In this document: piece by piece, positions 12,506 to 24,872 of the stretch | How the letters are laid out: every line of letters begins with the position of its first letter | Numbering within the stretch: position 1 is the stretch's first letter | Source: Coprinopsis marcescibilis | Lineage: Eukaryota > Basidiomycota > Agaricomycetes > Agaricales > Psathyrellaceae | DNA length: 64,000 bases | NCBI GenBank assembly: GCA_004369085.1 | Contig: ML210233.1 | Coordinates: 52,318 to 116,317, forward strand | Direction: 5' to 3' | Notes under the pieces: model-generated | Told to the model about the DNA's origin: nothing | The model's database searches: none | Seen by the model: the letters and a program-made list of their open reading frames with translations, nothing else | Program-made: the position numbers and the translations under genes

Positions 12506-12799
12506 AGCAATCGACTCCAAACGAAAAAGGAAGGCTAAGAAGCAACCTTGTCGTCCGTAGAATCTTCCTTGTAAGGTTTACCCCTGTTTGGCTGTTAATT
12601 TCAATGTCCCTGGAGTTGCACAGGTAGAAAGTTGCTCCCATGATTTCTAAATCACATAGGAGTAATGTCATCGAGGTTTCATTAATTGAATGTGGTGCCG
12701 TGGCGATTCTAACCATGAAAAGTTTAACCTTTGCTAAGATACGGATAACAACGTGGAGCGAAATTGAGTGCTTACTCTGCATCGAGAACACAGCTTGGC

Positions 12800-14200
12800 C
12801 GTGAAAAAGCGGATATGCCTAAAAGGTTAGTACCGGTGTATTCATCTTGCGGGTGGTGGCACATAAAGGACGATGTCGAAGGTTTCCTTTGCGAGGTGGA
12901 ATGCCACCAAGTAGTGGGTTCTCGAAGAAGAGACTCGGAGTGGACAGCCAGTCAGGTAGAAGCGTGGTTGACATGTGTAAGTTAGCAACCGGCTCCAGAA
13001 ACTTGCAGGAAAATCGTCCATAGATGGAGTCCGTTGCAAAGACGATGACTCCATATGGAGTAAGGCCAGCTTCGCCGTTCAACAGATAGGGCCGACACCA
13101 GCAGAGACGATCGAACTTTTGGGGTTGTCAATTTAGTTCCGATCTGAGAAGCGCTGAGTTAATGAGCTGGTCGAACTCGAAGTGTGCCTTCTGTGCCATC
13201 ACACCGGTTACCAGGAACTACTTGGGAGCCGTGTCCATCTGGCGGTCGACGCATACGATCAACGAGATGACCCCCTTGCTCGGCTTGTTGAATAAGAGCG
13301 ACAGCTATGGAGCTTGTAGCAATGCGGTAAAGATGTTCGCTAAACCCTACACACCAGAAGCGTGCCATCAGCCACGAAGAGAACGTGCTTCGAATTTTCG
13401 ATTCGCAACTCCCAAGGCGAGTTGCACGCGTTAGGAATCAGTGGGTGCATTAGTAAATAATCCAACGCAGAAGGGGCCATTGCCAGGAGATCGCAAGCTC
13501 GAGAACCATGGAATGTAATTGCGCCCTGCATTGCAAGGAAGTCAGAAAAATCCTCACCTCCTCGCGCGTCGACATACAAGGTTACACTTTCCAAGGCAAC
13601 TGTTTAATCGATCCGCCGTCGTCGCTGTGCCCTGGACGAGATTGGACAAGCTATCATCGCCACAGGCTCTTGCTTTGCTCGCAATAGAAAGGTCCTAAAT
13701 CATGATCAGGAAATCATGTAAGGCCTTATACAGGGAAGCGTTCCGCTTTAAGGTAACTAAAGAATGGAACCTGTATCAAAGGCTGATGAACAGCGAGCAT
13801 GATAAGGGTGGTCGAGGAGTGGAATGTACCTCCGTCCTTCCAAACTTCGAAGTCCATAGCCAACGAACGTTACTCATAGAACGGCATGCGCATGTGGGTC
13901 GTGAGCTTGATGATTTCCGCTCCAAACGTCTGCGCCACTTCTGAATTCTACTGCAAGAACACTTTGAAGTCGTCCCATTCCAACAGGAAAAAGTAACCCA
14001 CCCGTGTAGAGAGGTACCTGGAGTCTGTCAAAAACAAGCTTCAAGTGCCGAGGAGCAACCCCATTTTTCTACGCCGCCGCCACTTCGCATTGAAGATTTG
14101 CGCTCCAAGGATTCCCTTCGCCCCACTCCTCAGGATCATCACCACTTAGTTATCCGATAGGTGGACCGAGACGGCGAGCTAGTCGAGTGAGCGGCAGGCT
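12800..14200 (-). pseudogene. unresolved spliced or decayed locus, family not recognised
   Basis: The best block is an 84-codon frame at 13340-13594 (LDYLLMHPLIPNA, SPWELRIEN). It continues upstream to an AAACAG acceptor near 13602, and GTGTGTAG near its end could be a donor. Further coding-like pieces lie upstream (EWDDFKVFLQ near 13970; LSIASKARACGDDSL near 13660) and downstream (SIAVALIQQAEQGG near 13290). In-frame stops separate several of these and no continuous set of in-phase introns was found. It is either a multi-exon gene resolved only partly by eye or a decaying copy. No domain recognised, and the outer limits are approximate. Confidence 0.35.
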
Positions 14201-14758
14201 TGAATAGACATACAAGATGAGTATCAATCCGAGGGGTTGGAATACTTCTCAACTAGGGCAGAAGCAGAGCAAAACGAAAGGTGAACCGAGGAGGGGGGAT
14301 GAGAGCTATCATTGCCAGAAACACCCGAATTCGGAGTCGAGGTTTCTGGAACTGTGCGGGGCAGTTACGGTCGAGACCTTTGGGTGGGTCCAATTTGCCG
14401 AAGGCATCGGATAGAACCATGTCCTGCCATATTTTACCTCAGTACAACGGCGTTCAAAATGGTCCATTTCAGTTGATAGAGGTGAAGAGACTCTGAGCTA
14501 TTGAGCCAGATAAATCGTTTATTGAGCAAGAGTCCGATGTATTGCGATGCGCATTCGGCGAGAGGGACACATGGTTGTTGTACAACGAGAAAGAGGTACG
14601 AGGAGCAGAAGAAGGACAATCATGCTGAAATCCTACTGAAATCCTGTGGTCATCGGAAAAAGCCGTGGGGCACGTGTCGTCAAAATAACGCGACCACAAC
14701 GCGCCAATTTACGTGAGAAAGACTCGATACCGTGATAAGATCTCAGCCGTGGTTTGTC
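14201..14758. other. intergenic, nothing recognised
   Basis: Short overlapping frames only, none above about 75 codons. The right part is probably the 3' UTR of the kinase gene on the minus strand. Confidence 0.45.
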
Positions 14759-16548
14759 CTATGTATTTTTGTAAAACAATCCAGGAGGCAAATCCTTACT
14801 ACCAAACTCGAAATTCAATATCCATGGATGACTGAGGAGTTGACTGGCCGTTGCTCGGTCTCTAGCATCCAGCACCAGGCATTTTGCAATGAAAGCGAGG
14901 GCCAAGTCCCGTTCTTGCTTTGTATCGTCTGTGTTGATAAATGCATGTCGGTGTTTCGACAGTGCATCAGCCAGGGATTTAGGATACATCATCCGTTCGG
15001 GAGATTTGGGGGCTGAACCTGCTGGATTTGACGCACGTTCAGGAAAAAGCAATATGGGACGGAAAGAATCTAAACTGACCGGCTTCCGTTAAATGATAGA
15101 GAGCGTATCTTGAGTTTTGACAGAAATACGAGGAGAACTGTGTCAATGACAGAACCTCCAGCTGGTTTGCAAGAAGGTCGTCCTCGCCACGCCACTTGCG
15201 ACCTCCTTGTGGGCCAAACAAAGTCTTGCCCGTCAGGAACTCAAAGACCTATACCAAGTCGCGTGAGATTGAATTTCCACGGAGACACGATTCTCACCAA
15301 ACAGCCTAGAGACCAGATATCAATTTTCTCGTTCCAATTCCTGCCCAGGATAACTTCGGGCGCGCGAAGACCAATTGGTTGTACTCGGTTGGTACTCCTT
15401 CGGCCCACCCATTGCGCTATGAACAATCGTTAGCGAGGTTTGTAAAGCCCGAAAAGGCCTTGCTTACCCGAGCCGAAATCTGTTATCTTGAAACGCCAGG
15501 TATGGGGATTACTTTTACTGAAGTTTGGAAGAGGCAGCGGCTGCGATCGGAGTGCTTCTACTGTCTCTCCAAGAATCTTACGTGGAGAATACCGCTCCAC
15601 GGGCCTGGTCTTGAGAGCCGTGTTTACGAGATCCCGAGTGTCTTCTGGGCTGAACGTAACCAAGATGTTCGAAGGTTTGAGGTCTGTTCCATATGTAAGC
15701 TCGAGCTCCTAGGTGTTATTCATAAGTGTGTACCTGTATGCACCACTTTGCATTCCGTATGCAGGTATTCCAATGCTAAACACATCTGCTTGACTATCAT
15801 CTTGACAAACTGCGTAGGCAAAGAACCATTGCGGCTGATGAGAGGTCGTAATCCTTGCAAGCTCATTCCGCCGAGTTCAAGGACCAGGCAGAGATGCTCT
15901 CCCGTTGACCGTTGAATTACGAATGACTCGACAAGCTTCATGCAATATTGAGAGCCGAGGGAATCCTTCGACAGTGAGACACGCGCGAGGACCTCGCGTT
16001 CGTGAAATCGAGGATGCGATGGGTCTTCGAAATCCCCACTTTCGAGCAGGGTACCGTAATGGTTCAATATTTTGATGGCGTAATACGCCTCATTCGAATT
16101 GCTGTGTGGACCGCTCAGGAGTCGCAGACTTAGTGAAGAAATCCAAGGCTCACTTATGGTCCTTTACGAGCCATGTCGTCGCATACATCCCCCATCCCAG
16201 CTTCCTCATCACCTCATACCGATCCCTGTCGCCAAACCGGTCGCCAATATCAACTTCGGCGTATGAGTACCCATCAGTGAGACCGAGCGTACACGCTTCT
16301 TCGTCGAACCCAACTGGCTTGACGCGTTGTGCAACAGTCGGAATCGAGGAAGTAAAAAAATCTGTCGCCGCGTTCACTGCAAGCGCCATGCTATGCGCCT
16401 TTCTTCGCCCCTTGTCGTATCCCACGTCTCGCCCCGCTGGGCATTGGTAGGTCCATCCCGTTGGTCGATGGCTGTTGCTCAGGCTCAGCGACGAAAACAA
16501 CGGTGTGACGCGAGTGAGGGTTGTTTTGGTCACCGTCGTCGAAAGCAT
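14759..16548 (-). CDS. SRPK-like serine/threonine protein kinase
   Basis: The first ATG in frame is at 16548 (MLSTTVTKTTLTRV). Kinase landmarks follow in order: a degenerate glycine loop (LGWGMYATTWLVKD), the ATP-binding lysine in YYAIKIL, a long linker typical of SRPKs, the catalytic loop VVHTDLKPSNILV rebuilt across an intron (HTD instead of HRD, as in SRPK kinases), DFGSG, the APE-type motif GLRAPEVILG, DIWSLGCLV and C-lobe helices to a stop at 14759. At least five short introns interrupt it. SRPKs phosphorylate Arg/Ser-rich splicing and mRNA-export factors, but agaric genomes carry many diverged paralogs, so the substrate cannot be inferred. Catalytic Lys and Asp residues are present, so activity is plausible. 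The gene is divergent from the tandem-pair gene at 17081. Confidence 0.87.
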
Positions 16549-17080
16549 GGTGCAAGAGACTATCAATCCCGGTGGTCTCCGCACCGATCAGCAGGGAATG
16601 TGGGGAATGTCAACAGCATATTAGCGCCTAAAGGAGGATATGGCAGGTTGTGGTTGTGATGTGGGAACTGTCGGAGACAATACGAGGTCAGCTTGCTCAG
16701 CGTGAACGGCATCGTTGTACGGCGCCATCTCAACTAATGCCGGCAACCCATCCACAATTATTTTCCTCAAGCCTCAATGAGCACAGCGATAACTGCCTTC
16801 TGGCTGCTCAATTACTTGTCTACAGCCTCTTAAAATATTGCTCTACGAAACCCACGACGTTCATCGGGTGGTCACAAGAATGGCATTCTGTAACAATGTG
16901 CTGTGGCTGTTATCATCCCCCGGAAGATATTTTGCCAGGGACGCATGGATCCTGACCCGGAAAGCGATGGGATAGGTGATTATGTACGGCCCATCGACCA
17001 ATAATAGGACATCCTCGACATCCTGAACAACACAACAACCGCTGCGTCCCTCGAAGCACTACCAGCGCGAACTATACACA
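16549..17080. promoter_or_regulatory. divergent intergenic region, kinase / tandem gene 1
   Basis: This 532-base gap separates the SRPK-like gene (minus) from the first tandem secreted-protein gene (plus) and must carry both promoters. No clear TATA box or coding exon was recognised. Confidence 0.5.
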
Positions 17081-19040
17081 ATGCCCTCCGCCAGTTTGAG
17101 GGTGCGGCTCGCAGTTCAAGCTGTCGTGATCTGTCTTTCGCAGGCGGCTCAGGTCCCTTTCCGAGGACGAGCCTCAGGGGCCCCGCAATCTTCCTTTGAA
17201 GCTGACAGCCAGTGGAGGTTCGATGCCCACCCCCCTGCAAATGCGACTGGCAATTTCATCTTCGACGGTGTTAGCTCTTTGCTCCAACAATGGGCTAATA
17301 CACACTATCGCAATGGTGAGCTTTGCACTCACGTCGGACGCGAGTCAGCTCGAAATAACCTTCATCCAGGCCACAACATCGTTCCAGCAACCATACCTGT
17401 GGGGACCCTCCTTTATCATGGGACCAACCAAAAGGTTCTTCCTGCTGGACCAGAATGGACTGCCGTGGACCCAGAACACTCTTACTTCTTCTGCAGAGCA
17501 CCTGCTGAAGGGGAAGGCTGTTACCACTTGACCCTAGCCGCAACTCGACCCCTCAATCTTCTCTACTTCGATGGAAGCAGCGCAGCCAAGATGTATGGCA
17601 CCATGGACTCTCAAGACATGATAATCTGGGGGGAGATCAAATCACCCTACAACGAATGGGAGAGGATAATCAGCCTTTGTGATTGGGGAAAGAAATATGA
17701 TCTAGATGGGTTCTTGAGGATGGAACCAGACTTGTAAGTTGACTCTATCCAAGCATGTCGGCCTTTGTGCTCATACATGACACAGCGAAATAATGTTGTG
17801 CGACTTCAAGAATGGCGTAGAGCCAGTCTCATTCCTGAATCTGCGCCCTGCAGGAACGCTTGGGCCTCCGGGTGTTCCTCCTCACGAAAGACGCCAAGGA
17901 AAGGTATCCCAGCGCTTGAACTATGGCTTAATAGAAGCTGGACAATGGCACAATCGTTTCCCTGGAGACACCCGCATAACATTGGACCTAGGTCGCCTGA
18001 TCTCTTTCTATGACCTGGACATGTTCCCAAGTCTTGTCGAGGGACGCTTGAATCAAGAACGATTCGACCACCGGGTCGCAGGGATCGACAAAGAAGATAT
18101 GGAGCGTTTATTGGCACGGGTGGATGAAGTTCTGACAAGCAAGCCCGTTGCAAGCGGGGTAGACTGGTCCAGTCTGTATCGAGTGGTCATTCATCGATAT
18201 GCAGATCGGTTGGAACTTCTCCGCTACATGCTCAATAGCACCGGGACAGACAGCTCTTCTCGCACGGATAAGGTGCTACACGATACCCACGAATTCGTTG
18301 GTAGCATGCTATCGCCGTATATTCTCAACGACGCCCAGCCTTCAAACCCTCCCTCCCAAGGCTCCCCTCAACTATCATGGGCTTCACCGGTCTTCGAGCT
18401 CTGTGCGACAACGCATACAAAATACATCAAATCTCTTCCCTTGACCACCTCGGAACGGCTGATGCTGAGGTCCGTGAACGAGGTGCTGCACGAAATCTGT
18501 CGGGTCGTAGTTGGAATTTGGGCAGAAGGGATAGAGTTGAACCTTACAACTGGTCCGGACTTTGCAGGGTCGGATTCAGAGCCTTGGACGTCGTCGAAAA
18601 GTGCTAAAGTCAGAGAACGGTGGCATAGTAAGGTAGTAACCTTGATGGGATGGCTAGACTGGAGTGTGTGGGTCAAGTGCAGACCTGCGTGTGGCTTTGA
18701 GGTAGGCCAAACCAACAGTTCTGGATGCTCTGACTCACTGTGTCTCTTGTAGGAAATGTGCTATCTTCCGACGTGGCCTTTCTTCCGAAACTCAGATGGT
18801 CGAATTCCGACGTTGCAACAGGATATTCCCCAGGATCTTCATTCGCCAGATGCATTGCGACCTCCTCTAGGCTACAAGGAGGGCCAATGGGAACGAATTC
18901 TGCGTTCATGGGAGTTGGAACGCTATAATTCAACTGTGATGCAGAAGAAGGCTGAGGCCATACCAGATTCCAATTGGACAAGGCCCAAACCTAGATGCGC
19001 TAGGCGATTACAGCCTTTTGACTTTTGTTTAAATTGTTAA
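17081..19040 (+). CDS. secreted protein of unknown function, tandem copy 1
   Basis: Four exons give 600 residues. Introns are 17316-17369, 17734-17785 and 18702-18752; all are GT-AG and phase-consistent. The N-terminus is a signal peptide (VRLAVQAVVICLSQAAQ). The mature part has a conserved block: FDGVSSLLQQWAN, then IPVGTLLYHGTN, EWTAVDPEHSYFFC, RPLNLLYFDGSSAAKM, CDWGKKYDLDGFLRM and EIMLCDF. The block holding YHGT, a short strand, then W-x-A-x-DPEHS resembles the start of ADP-ribosyltransferase-like folds, but no catalytic Glu can be assigned, so this is only a hypothesis. A helical middle region and a C-terminal Cys-containing region (WVKCRPACGFE, EMCYLPTWPFF) follow. The neighbour at 19484 is a paralog with the same three introns. 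I do not recognise a named family. Confidence 0.75.
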
Positions 19041-19483
19041 AATATTACACCGTTCTAACTTCTGCGCCCTACTGCACAGGCTCTCAATTAATGACCCGGG
19101 CTTTTTAACCATGCAAACGTGCCAAGGGCTTGAATTGTCCATGCGTTGGCGCACCGCTAGACTGCTTTGGATCGTACCATGATTCACATCGCGATTGTCT
19201 TCTGGCCATTTTATTAGCGCAACTTCTTAATCTAGAGCTATGGCGTGCTATTAGCAGCCAAAATCGCAACCATCAATAGGACCGATCTTCTGCACCGTAC
19301 TCGTGGTAGGCCTCAGTGTAGTGTCCAAATTCGTTTCGCGTTGCAAGGGGTCCGATAACGAGGCAGCTACTACCATCACAGACTCTATCCATAATCCCTG
19401 CCGGGACTTTAAAGAAGAGACCATCCATTGGAGGTTCCACATGCAGGGTTAACGCTGACCCTATCGGATGCTGCTCGTTGGAA
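19041..19483. other. intergenic between tandem paralogs
   Basis: AT-rich after the stop of copy 1, then the presumed promoter of copy 2. No coding exon seen. Confidence 0.5.
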
Positions 19484-21433
19484 ATGGCCTTGCTTCATAT
19501 AAACTCACTGTGTTCGTATCTTTTGCTAGCGCTGGTTTCTTCGAGGGCAGCGCAGATTCCTCTTGTTCATCAGACGAACAGCAATCCTTCAACAGGCACG
19601 AAATGGAGGTTCGACGTCCCAATATCGGCTGAAAACACGACGAGCAACTGGATTTTTGACGGCGTTAGCTCCCTGCTGCAACAATGGGCTAATACTCGAT
19701 ATCGCAACAGTAAGGAATAAGCTTTAAGAGAGCTACATGTAGCTAACAAGGTTAACCACTTTCTAGATCATAATGTAGTTCCAGCAACAGTTCCAATCGG
19801 TACCATCCTCTACCACGGCAGACCCGACCACGTCTTTCCTACTGAACCAGAATGGCTTGCCACGGACCCAGAACACGGCTACATCTTCTGTCGAGCTCAA
19901 ACCCCTGGTGTAGGCTGCTGGATGCTCACTCTAGCAGTAACAAGACCACTGAAAGTCCTCTACTTTGACGGGAGCAGTGCCGCCAAGATGGCTGGAAGTT
20001 TGGACGTCCAGGATCTGATTGCATTCGGGGACGCAAAGCCTGAGCACACCTGGCGCGAGTACGATCGCATTATGAACCTGTGCGAGTGGGGCAAGAAGTA
20101 CGGGTTGGATGGGTTCGTTAGGATGGAAATGGATTTGTAAGTTCCTTCAATTCCGGCAGAAAGTGTTCAAAGTTCGAGTTTAAGAACGTCCTTTTTTGTT
20201 AGCGAAATTATGCTTTGTGATTTCACGAAAGGGCTTGAGACGGTTTCCTTCCTCAACTTGGTTTCATCATCCTCTCCAGGACCACCGTTACCGCCATCCC
20301 AACCTCCCCGCGTCAAGCTCTGGTCCCCAGGATACCGAGTCCTCGAGGCGGGACAATGGCATAACAACTTCCCGGGCGAAACACGTATCAACCTGGACCT
20401 GACGCGACTGATAACGTTTTACGATCCGGAACTGTTTCCAGGCCTTGCGGACGCTCGTAGAGAGCAGGAGCGCTGGGAGCACCGTGTAGTTGACATCACT
20501 AAAGGAGAACTGGAAAACTTTTTGCACCGCCTAGACGACGTTCTGACTGGGGAGCCCGTTTCTGGGAGCGGTGTAGACTGGTCGAGCCTGTACAGGGTTG
20601 TCATCCACCGATACAGCAGTCGCTTGGAGGTGCTGCAGTACATGTTTAGCGATGAGTACCTGGCAGAGCCCGATTCGGTCGAAGAGAGGACCCGCAGGAA
20701 GAAGGAGCTCGCAGAGGATGCCCACGAGTATGTTACAAGCATGCTTTCGCCATACATCCTACACAATGTGTTCCCCCCAGCTTCAAGTCGCAAAAGCTCC
20801 CTGCCCTTCGAATGGGCTACACCTATCTTCGAGATGTGTGCTACGACCCACACGAAATCGATCTCAAAGTCTTCGATATTGACATACTCAGAAAGGCTCC
20901 TGCTGCAGTCGGTCAAAGAGGTTCTCCATGAGATCTGCAGGGTCTTGGTTGGAGTCTGGGCTGAAGGAATCGAGGCCAGGTTCAAAAAGCCTGGCTACGA
21001 AGACCTCCCTGACTTTGGGCATGAATCTCTGGCAATCTCCTGGGGCCAAAAGATCAACGCCTTGAACACATGGCTCGACTGGGGCGTCTGGGTCAAATGC
21101 AAGCCTGCATGTAGCTTCGAGGTTAGTGTCTTCTCCCCAGACTTGTTAGCTTGATATAATGATTAGCGGTAGGAAACCTGCTATCTGCCAACGTGGCCCT
21201 ACTTCACTCGGATGAACGGCCGTTACCCGACTCCCAGCTTTACGGATCGGTTCCCAGAGGATGTGCGCTTGCAATGGATGCAGGAGCTCCTAAACTTCGA
21301 AGACACCGAGGAGGTGCGGCAGCAAAGGGGGATTCTGACTCAGTATGATCAGGAACCTGAATGGGTCCGGCCGAAACCAAGGTGTATTCGCCGTGTGACA
21401 CCAGTAGGCATCCCATGGACGTCAGAACGATGA
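19484..21433 (+). CDS. secreted protein of unknown function, tandem copy 2
   Basis: Start ATG 19484 opens a signal peptide (CSYLLLALVSSRAAQ). The three introns (19710-19766, 20137-20202, 21122-21172) sit at the same protein positions and phases as in copy 1, giving 591 residues. Landmarks match closely: FDGVSSLLQQWAN, VPIGTILYHGRPD, EWLATDPEHGYIFC, RPLKVLYFDGSSAAKM, CEWGKKYGLDGFVRM, EIMLCDFTKG, VDWSSLYRVVIHRY and WVKCKPACSFE. The loop after the conserved half differs (a Pro/Ser-rich insert near residue 220), as does the extreme C-terminus. The Thr after the conserved YHG in copy 1 is Arg here, which argues against strict conservation of a YHGT motif. The shared intron map shows duplication of a genomic copy rather than retroposition. 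Confidence 0.75.
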
Positions 21434-21547
21434 TACGACGGATAGTATCGATTGACCCCTCGCATCCTTTCTGAAGCAACGGAGGAATAAGCCATATCAT
21501 TGTTATCATTAGGACGTCGCTATAGAATCCGTAACATATAATAGAGA

Positions 21548-22732
21548 TTAGGATGAACCCGACCTTGACTCTGCTAGTGCCGTTGCCCACAGTGCCTTTA
21601 CTGCACCCCAGTACCTGGTTGGGTCCGTTCTGGCGTGAGCGACGTGGGATGACGACTCGAAGAGTTCCATCCGAGTTTCGAAGCCTGCCTCGCGTGCACG
21701 CGTAGCGTGCGCTTCTACTTCTGTGTGAGGGATCATTCTGTCCCCTTTGGAGTATACGTAGAGCCGTGGTGTAGCCTTGCTAAGCCAAGGTAGAAGGGTG
21801 GGTCGGTTGAGCACTCCTTGCATGACGATGAAGATGTGCTTTGTTTTGAAAAAGTAGTTGAAGATAAGATAGGTGTAATGGGTAATGGTGAGCATCACAC
21901 GGAATAGCCAGGCGATGATGGGGTTGCGGATGGCTTCTGTGAAAGCCAGTTTGGATTCAGCCAGGCCGCCGTTGCCTGGGCAGGAGTCGAGGACTAGCGC
22001 TGTGGGCGGCAGGTTGGTGGTTGGGTATGAAGACTGCGGGTATCGTTCGGCTAGGATGTTGCTAAGAGTCGTGAGTTCGAAGCAACCGCCTATACAATCC
22101 GTTAATGAGCTAGGCAAGGTTATTATTGAGCTACCGGTTTCGTACCATTGGAGAATGCGTGAACCAATATACGGGGCGCGGGTTTAACGTAAAGAGGCTC
22201 AATGGAGGACCCATTCGCGATTGTCTTCCTGGCCGGGGGTGGCAAGCAGCCCAAGGCTTCTAACGCTTCCACAGCGGGTGCCAAGTTCGCTTTCTGTAGG
22301 TATTTGAGCATGCTGTTAGTGGACGATGATAGGGACGCACTTACCCGAGTGTTTTTGGATTGCCAGAAGGCCCGCGAATCAGACTGTATAACGACAATCG
22401 TGGCCGCTGGGTAGATCTCGTTGTACGTCTTGACATACTTGAGTATGTGAGGTAACCGAGCCATCACTGCAAGTATTCGTAAGTTTCATGGTCGATATCC
22501 TGACTACTAAAATACGCACTCCATCCAAAGATGAGGATAACACTGGGACGCAAAGCTTAGGTCAATGAACAGTCCAGCATTCCAGCTCACAGCAGACTCA
22601 CTTTGGCTGAGACTCCTCTGGGATGTCTCTTTTCGTTGTATCCGCAGGTTTGAGGATATGGATACCCTTCCCTATGGATACCAGAGGGTTCTCTGAGTCT
22701 ACTACTGAGCCGTTCTTGCGTGTCGAAGACAT
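21548..22732 (-). CDS. TMEM53/DUF829 family alpha/beta-hydrolase-like protein
   Basis: ATG 22732 (MSSTRKNGSVVDSENPL) leads through a short first exon to the family entry motif PSVILIFGW, then MARLPHILKYVKTYNEIYPAATIVVIQSD, ILVHAFSNGG at the position of a nucleophile elbow, ALVLDSCPGNGG, a hydrophobic insertion around IAWLFRVMLTITHYTYLIFNYFF, and the C-terminal YSKGDRMIPHTEVEAHA and SSSHVAHARTDPTRYW. Five exons are joined by short introns. DUF829 members include human TMEM53 of the nuclear envelope and PaxU-type proteins of fungal indole-diterpene clusters. No such cluster is visible here, so a general role is more likely. The hydrophobic insert may anchor it to a membrane. Asp and His are at the usual late triad positions. 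Confidence 0.85.
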
Positions 22733-23258
22733 GGGACTGAGGACAGTACACAATGAGTTTCAGTCAAGGAATGTCGAGCAACTGTGATTTAATACACGTC
22801 TGCGCAGTGCGCAGTCATGGTAGAGATAAGCTTGTTGAATCACCTGTCTAATGTTTTCTTCCGCGCAGCCGAAGTGATTAGTTGGGGAGGATTTTTTTGA
22901 ATTGAATTTTGGTAGACGCTGGACCGGCAAGACCGGGTTGCCAATGGCCGGAGGTAACCGTGACGCCCGGCTGGTTTCATGACTATGCTTTCTTATGGCA
23001 TGTCGAAATTCTAGTATCTCTTCGTGGTCGTTTGGGTTGCGCAGTCGTGGTAAAAATGTATGTCGTAGGCGTCTTGGGTGTCCTTGAATGAAGTTGAGTA
23101 CCCAGTTTATCCGGATCACCAATCAGAGACAGTAACGGCCGGAGAAAGCGGAGATCTCCGTTGTAGACTGAATGAAGGCGGCGCATGCAACTTGAATACA
23201 TTGTCTGAAATATTGACGATTAGCGTTTTAACTCGACACCCTATACACTCACAAAACA
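22733..23258. promoter_or_regulatory. divergent intergenic region, TMEM53-like / PPE1
   Basis: A 526-base gap between two divergently transcribed genes. It contains both 5' flanks. No coding exon, repeat or clear TATA box recognised. Confidence 0.5.
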
Positions 23259-24750
23259 ATGAATCTTGCTAGGAGCGCGATGAAAGCTCGTCTGGCAAAG
23301 CTACCGCATCCAGACGATCTACCACCAGTAGGGAATGAAGACGAGGAAGGAGAGGAATCAGATTCGCTGGGTTCGCTGCCTCCAGGAGGTGGGCTGGGCC
23401 CGCCAGCGATGCAAGTGCATCTTTGCGGTCCTTTTTTGCTCGAATATCTTGATGACCAGCTCCTTGAAGGCCGCGACGAACTCATTTCAAACCACAGAAA
23501 ACGCCAAATCCTGATTTCGCACCGATATCCGCTGCAGGATTCTTCAAAGAGGCCGCACAGGTTGCTGTACCATCGAGGGCTTTGGATTTCAGGGTTTACC
23601 ATACACCACCAGCAGTAGGCAATGCGACTGGCACCGTCATGATCTGCCATCATGGCGCGGGGTACTGTGGACTGACTTTTGCGTGTTTCGCGAAGGAGGT
23701 TGCGGACTTGAGCAAAGGGGAGTGCGGTGTTCTGGCATTGGACGCTAGGCGGCACGGTCCGTACTATTCTCTTCATCTGCTGTGAGCTTGCCTTTGGATG
23801 GAACTAATGATTGACAATAGGAAAGACGACATCGACGGATGGCCACGACGAGGATCTTTCGATCGGCGTGCTCGTAGACGATCTCGTTGCGTTGCTGAAG
23901 ACGATGTTTCCGGAACCTGCAGAGGCACCTACATTCTTGGTCCGTTTAATTTGCACGAAACATCTTTTTCTTTTGCTGATGTAGCTTCACAAGTTTGTCG
24001 GACATAGTATGGGTGGCTCCGTTGTTGTGCAAGCCTGTCCCAAACTTCAAGAGGTGAAATATCGCATCGCTGGAGTCGCCGTTCTAGACGTCGTAGAAGG
24101 CTCGGCGATCGAAGCCCTACCTCACATGCACAGTCTGCTAAATGCCAGGCCAGACGGTTTCGACAGCTTGGAAGAAGCCATTGAATGGCAGTAAGTCTCG
24201 TCTCGTTGTACATGGGCAAGATATCGACCGGCTAACCCTTTGAAACAGTGTGAACACAAACACTATCAGAAATCCCACCTCGGCTCGCATCTCGATCCCC
24301 TCTATTTTCAGACATGTACCCGATGCCAAGGTTCTCCCTGTATATCAGTGGAGAACGCCATTGCGGTCTACTGCGCCTTATTGGACCAGTTAGTCTCACT
24401 ATTTCACTCTCATCGCAATCCTGACGGTTATCCCAGGCTGGTTTACTGGATTGTCCAGCAAATTCCTTGCAGCTCGCACAGCTCGTATCTTAATCCTCGC
24501 TGGTACGGACCGATTAGATAAAGAGCTGATGATCGGTCAGATGCAAGGCAAATTCCAGCAGGCTGTTGTCCCTGGTGTGGGACACATGTTGCAAGAGGTA
24601 AACTTTCCCAGTTCTACCCACTTCTTCCAGAACTGATCATGGCTGCCCTATCCATAGGACGACCCAACGCGAATTGCTGAGCTTCTTGTCGAATTCTGGA
24701 GGAGAAACGAGCGCGTGGTGGTTGGAGTAAAGAAAGTCGGAGATCGTTGA
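23259..24750 (+). CDS. PPE1: protein phosphatase methylesterase 1
   Basis: Seven exons encode 374 residues. Introns are 23415-23497, 23757-23820, 23940-23993, 24191-24248, 24389-24436 and 24598-24657. The enzyme removes the C-terminal methyl ester from the catalytic subunit of PP2A. Family landmarks are FAPISAAGFFKEA, LDFRVYHTPP, MICHHGAGYCGLTFACFA, LALDARRHGKT, the nucleophile elbow VGHSMGGS, GVAVLDVVEGSA, PVYQWRTPL, the late acid region LILAGTDRLD, and the catalytic His in VPGVGHMLQED. The length is close to the usual fungal homologs. A short acidic stretch near the N-terminus (GNEDEEGEESD) is common in this family. The first intron donor is read as GTGCAT; a nearby GCAAGT site was rejected on phase. 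Confidence 0.95.
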
Positions 24751-24872
24751 ATACGAAACGCCTGTGTATTGGCAGTAATTGTATAAAATAATAAATAATG
24801 TATGCTGAATAAATTGTCCGTCGTACAATGGCCGATCCCATGCAAATCTGATCAGCCAGCAAGAACTCGAAG

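Noticed and set aside
23411..23497. GC-AG intron in PPE1 (GCAAGT donor at 23411)
   Set aside because: The phase is wrong for the downstream exon; the GTGCAT donor at 23415 gives an in-frame join.
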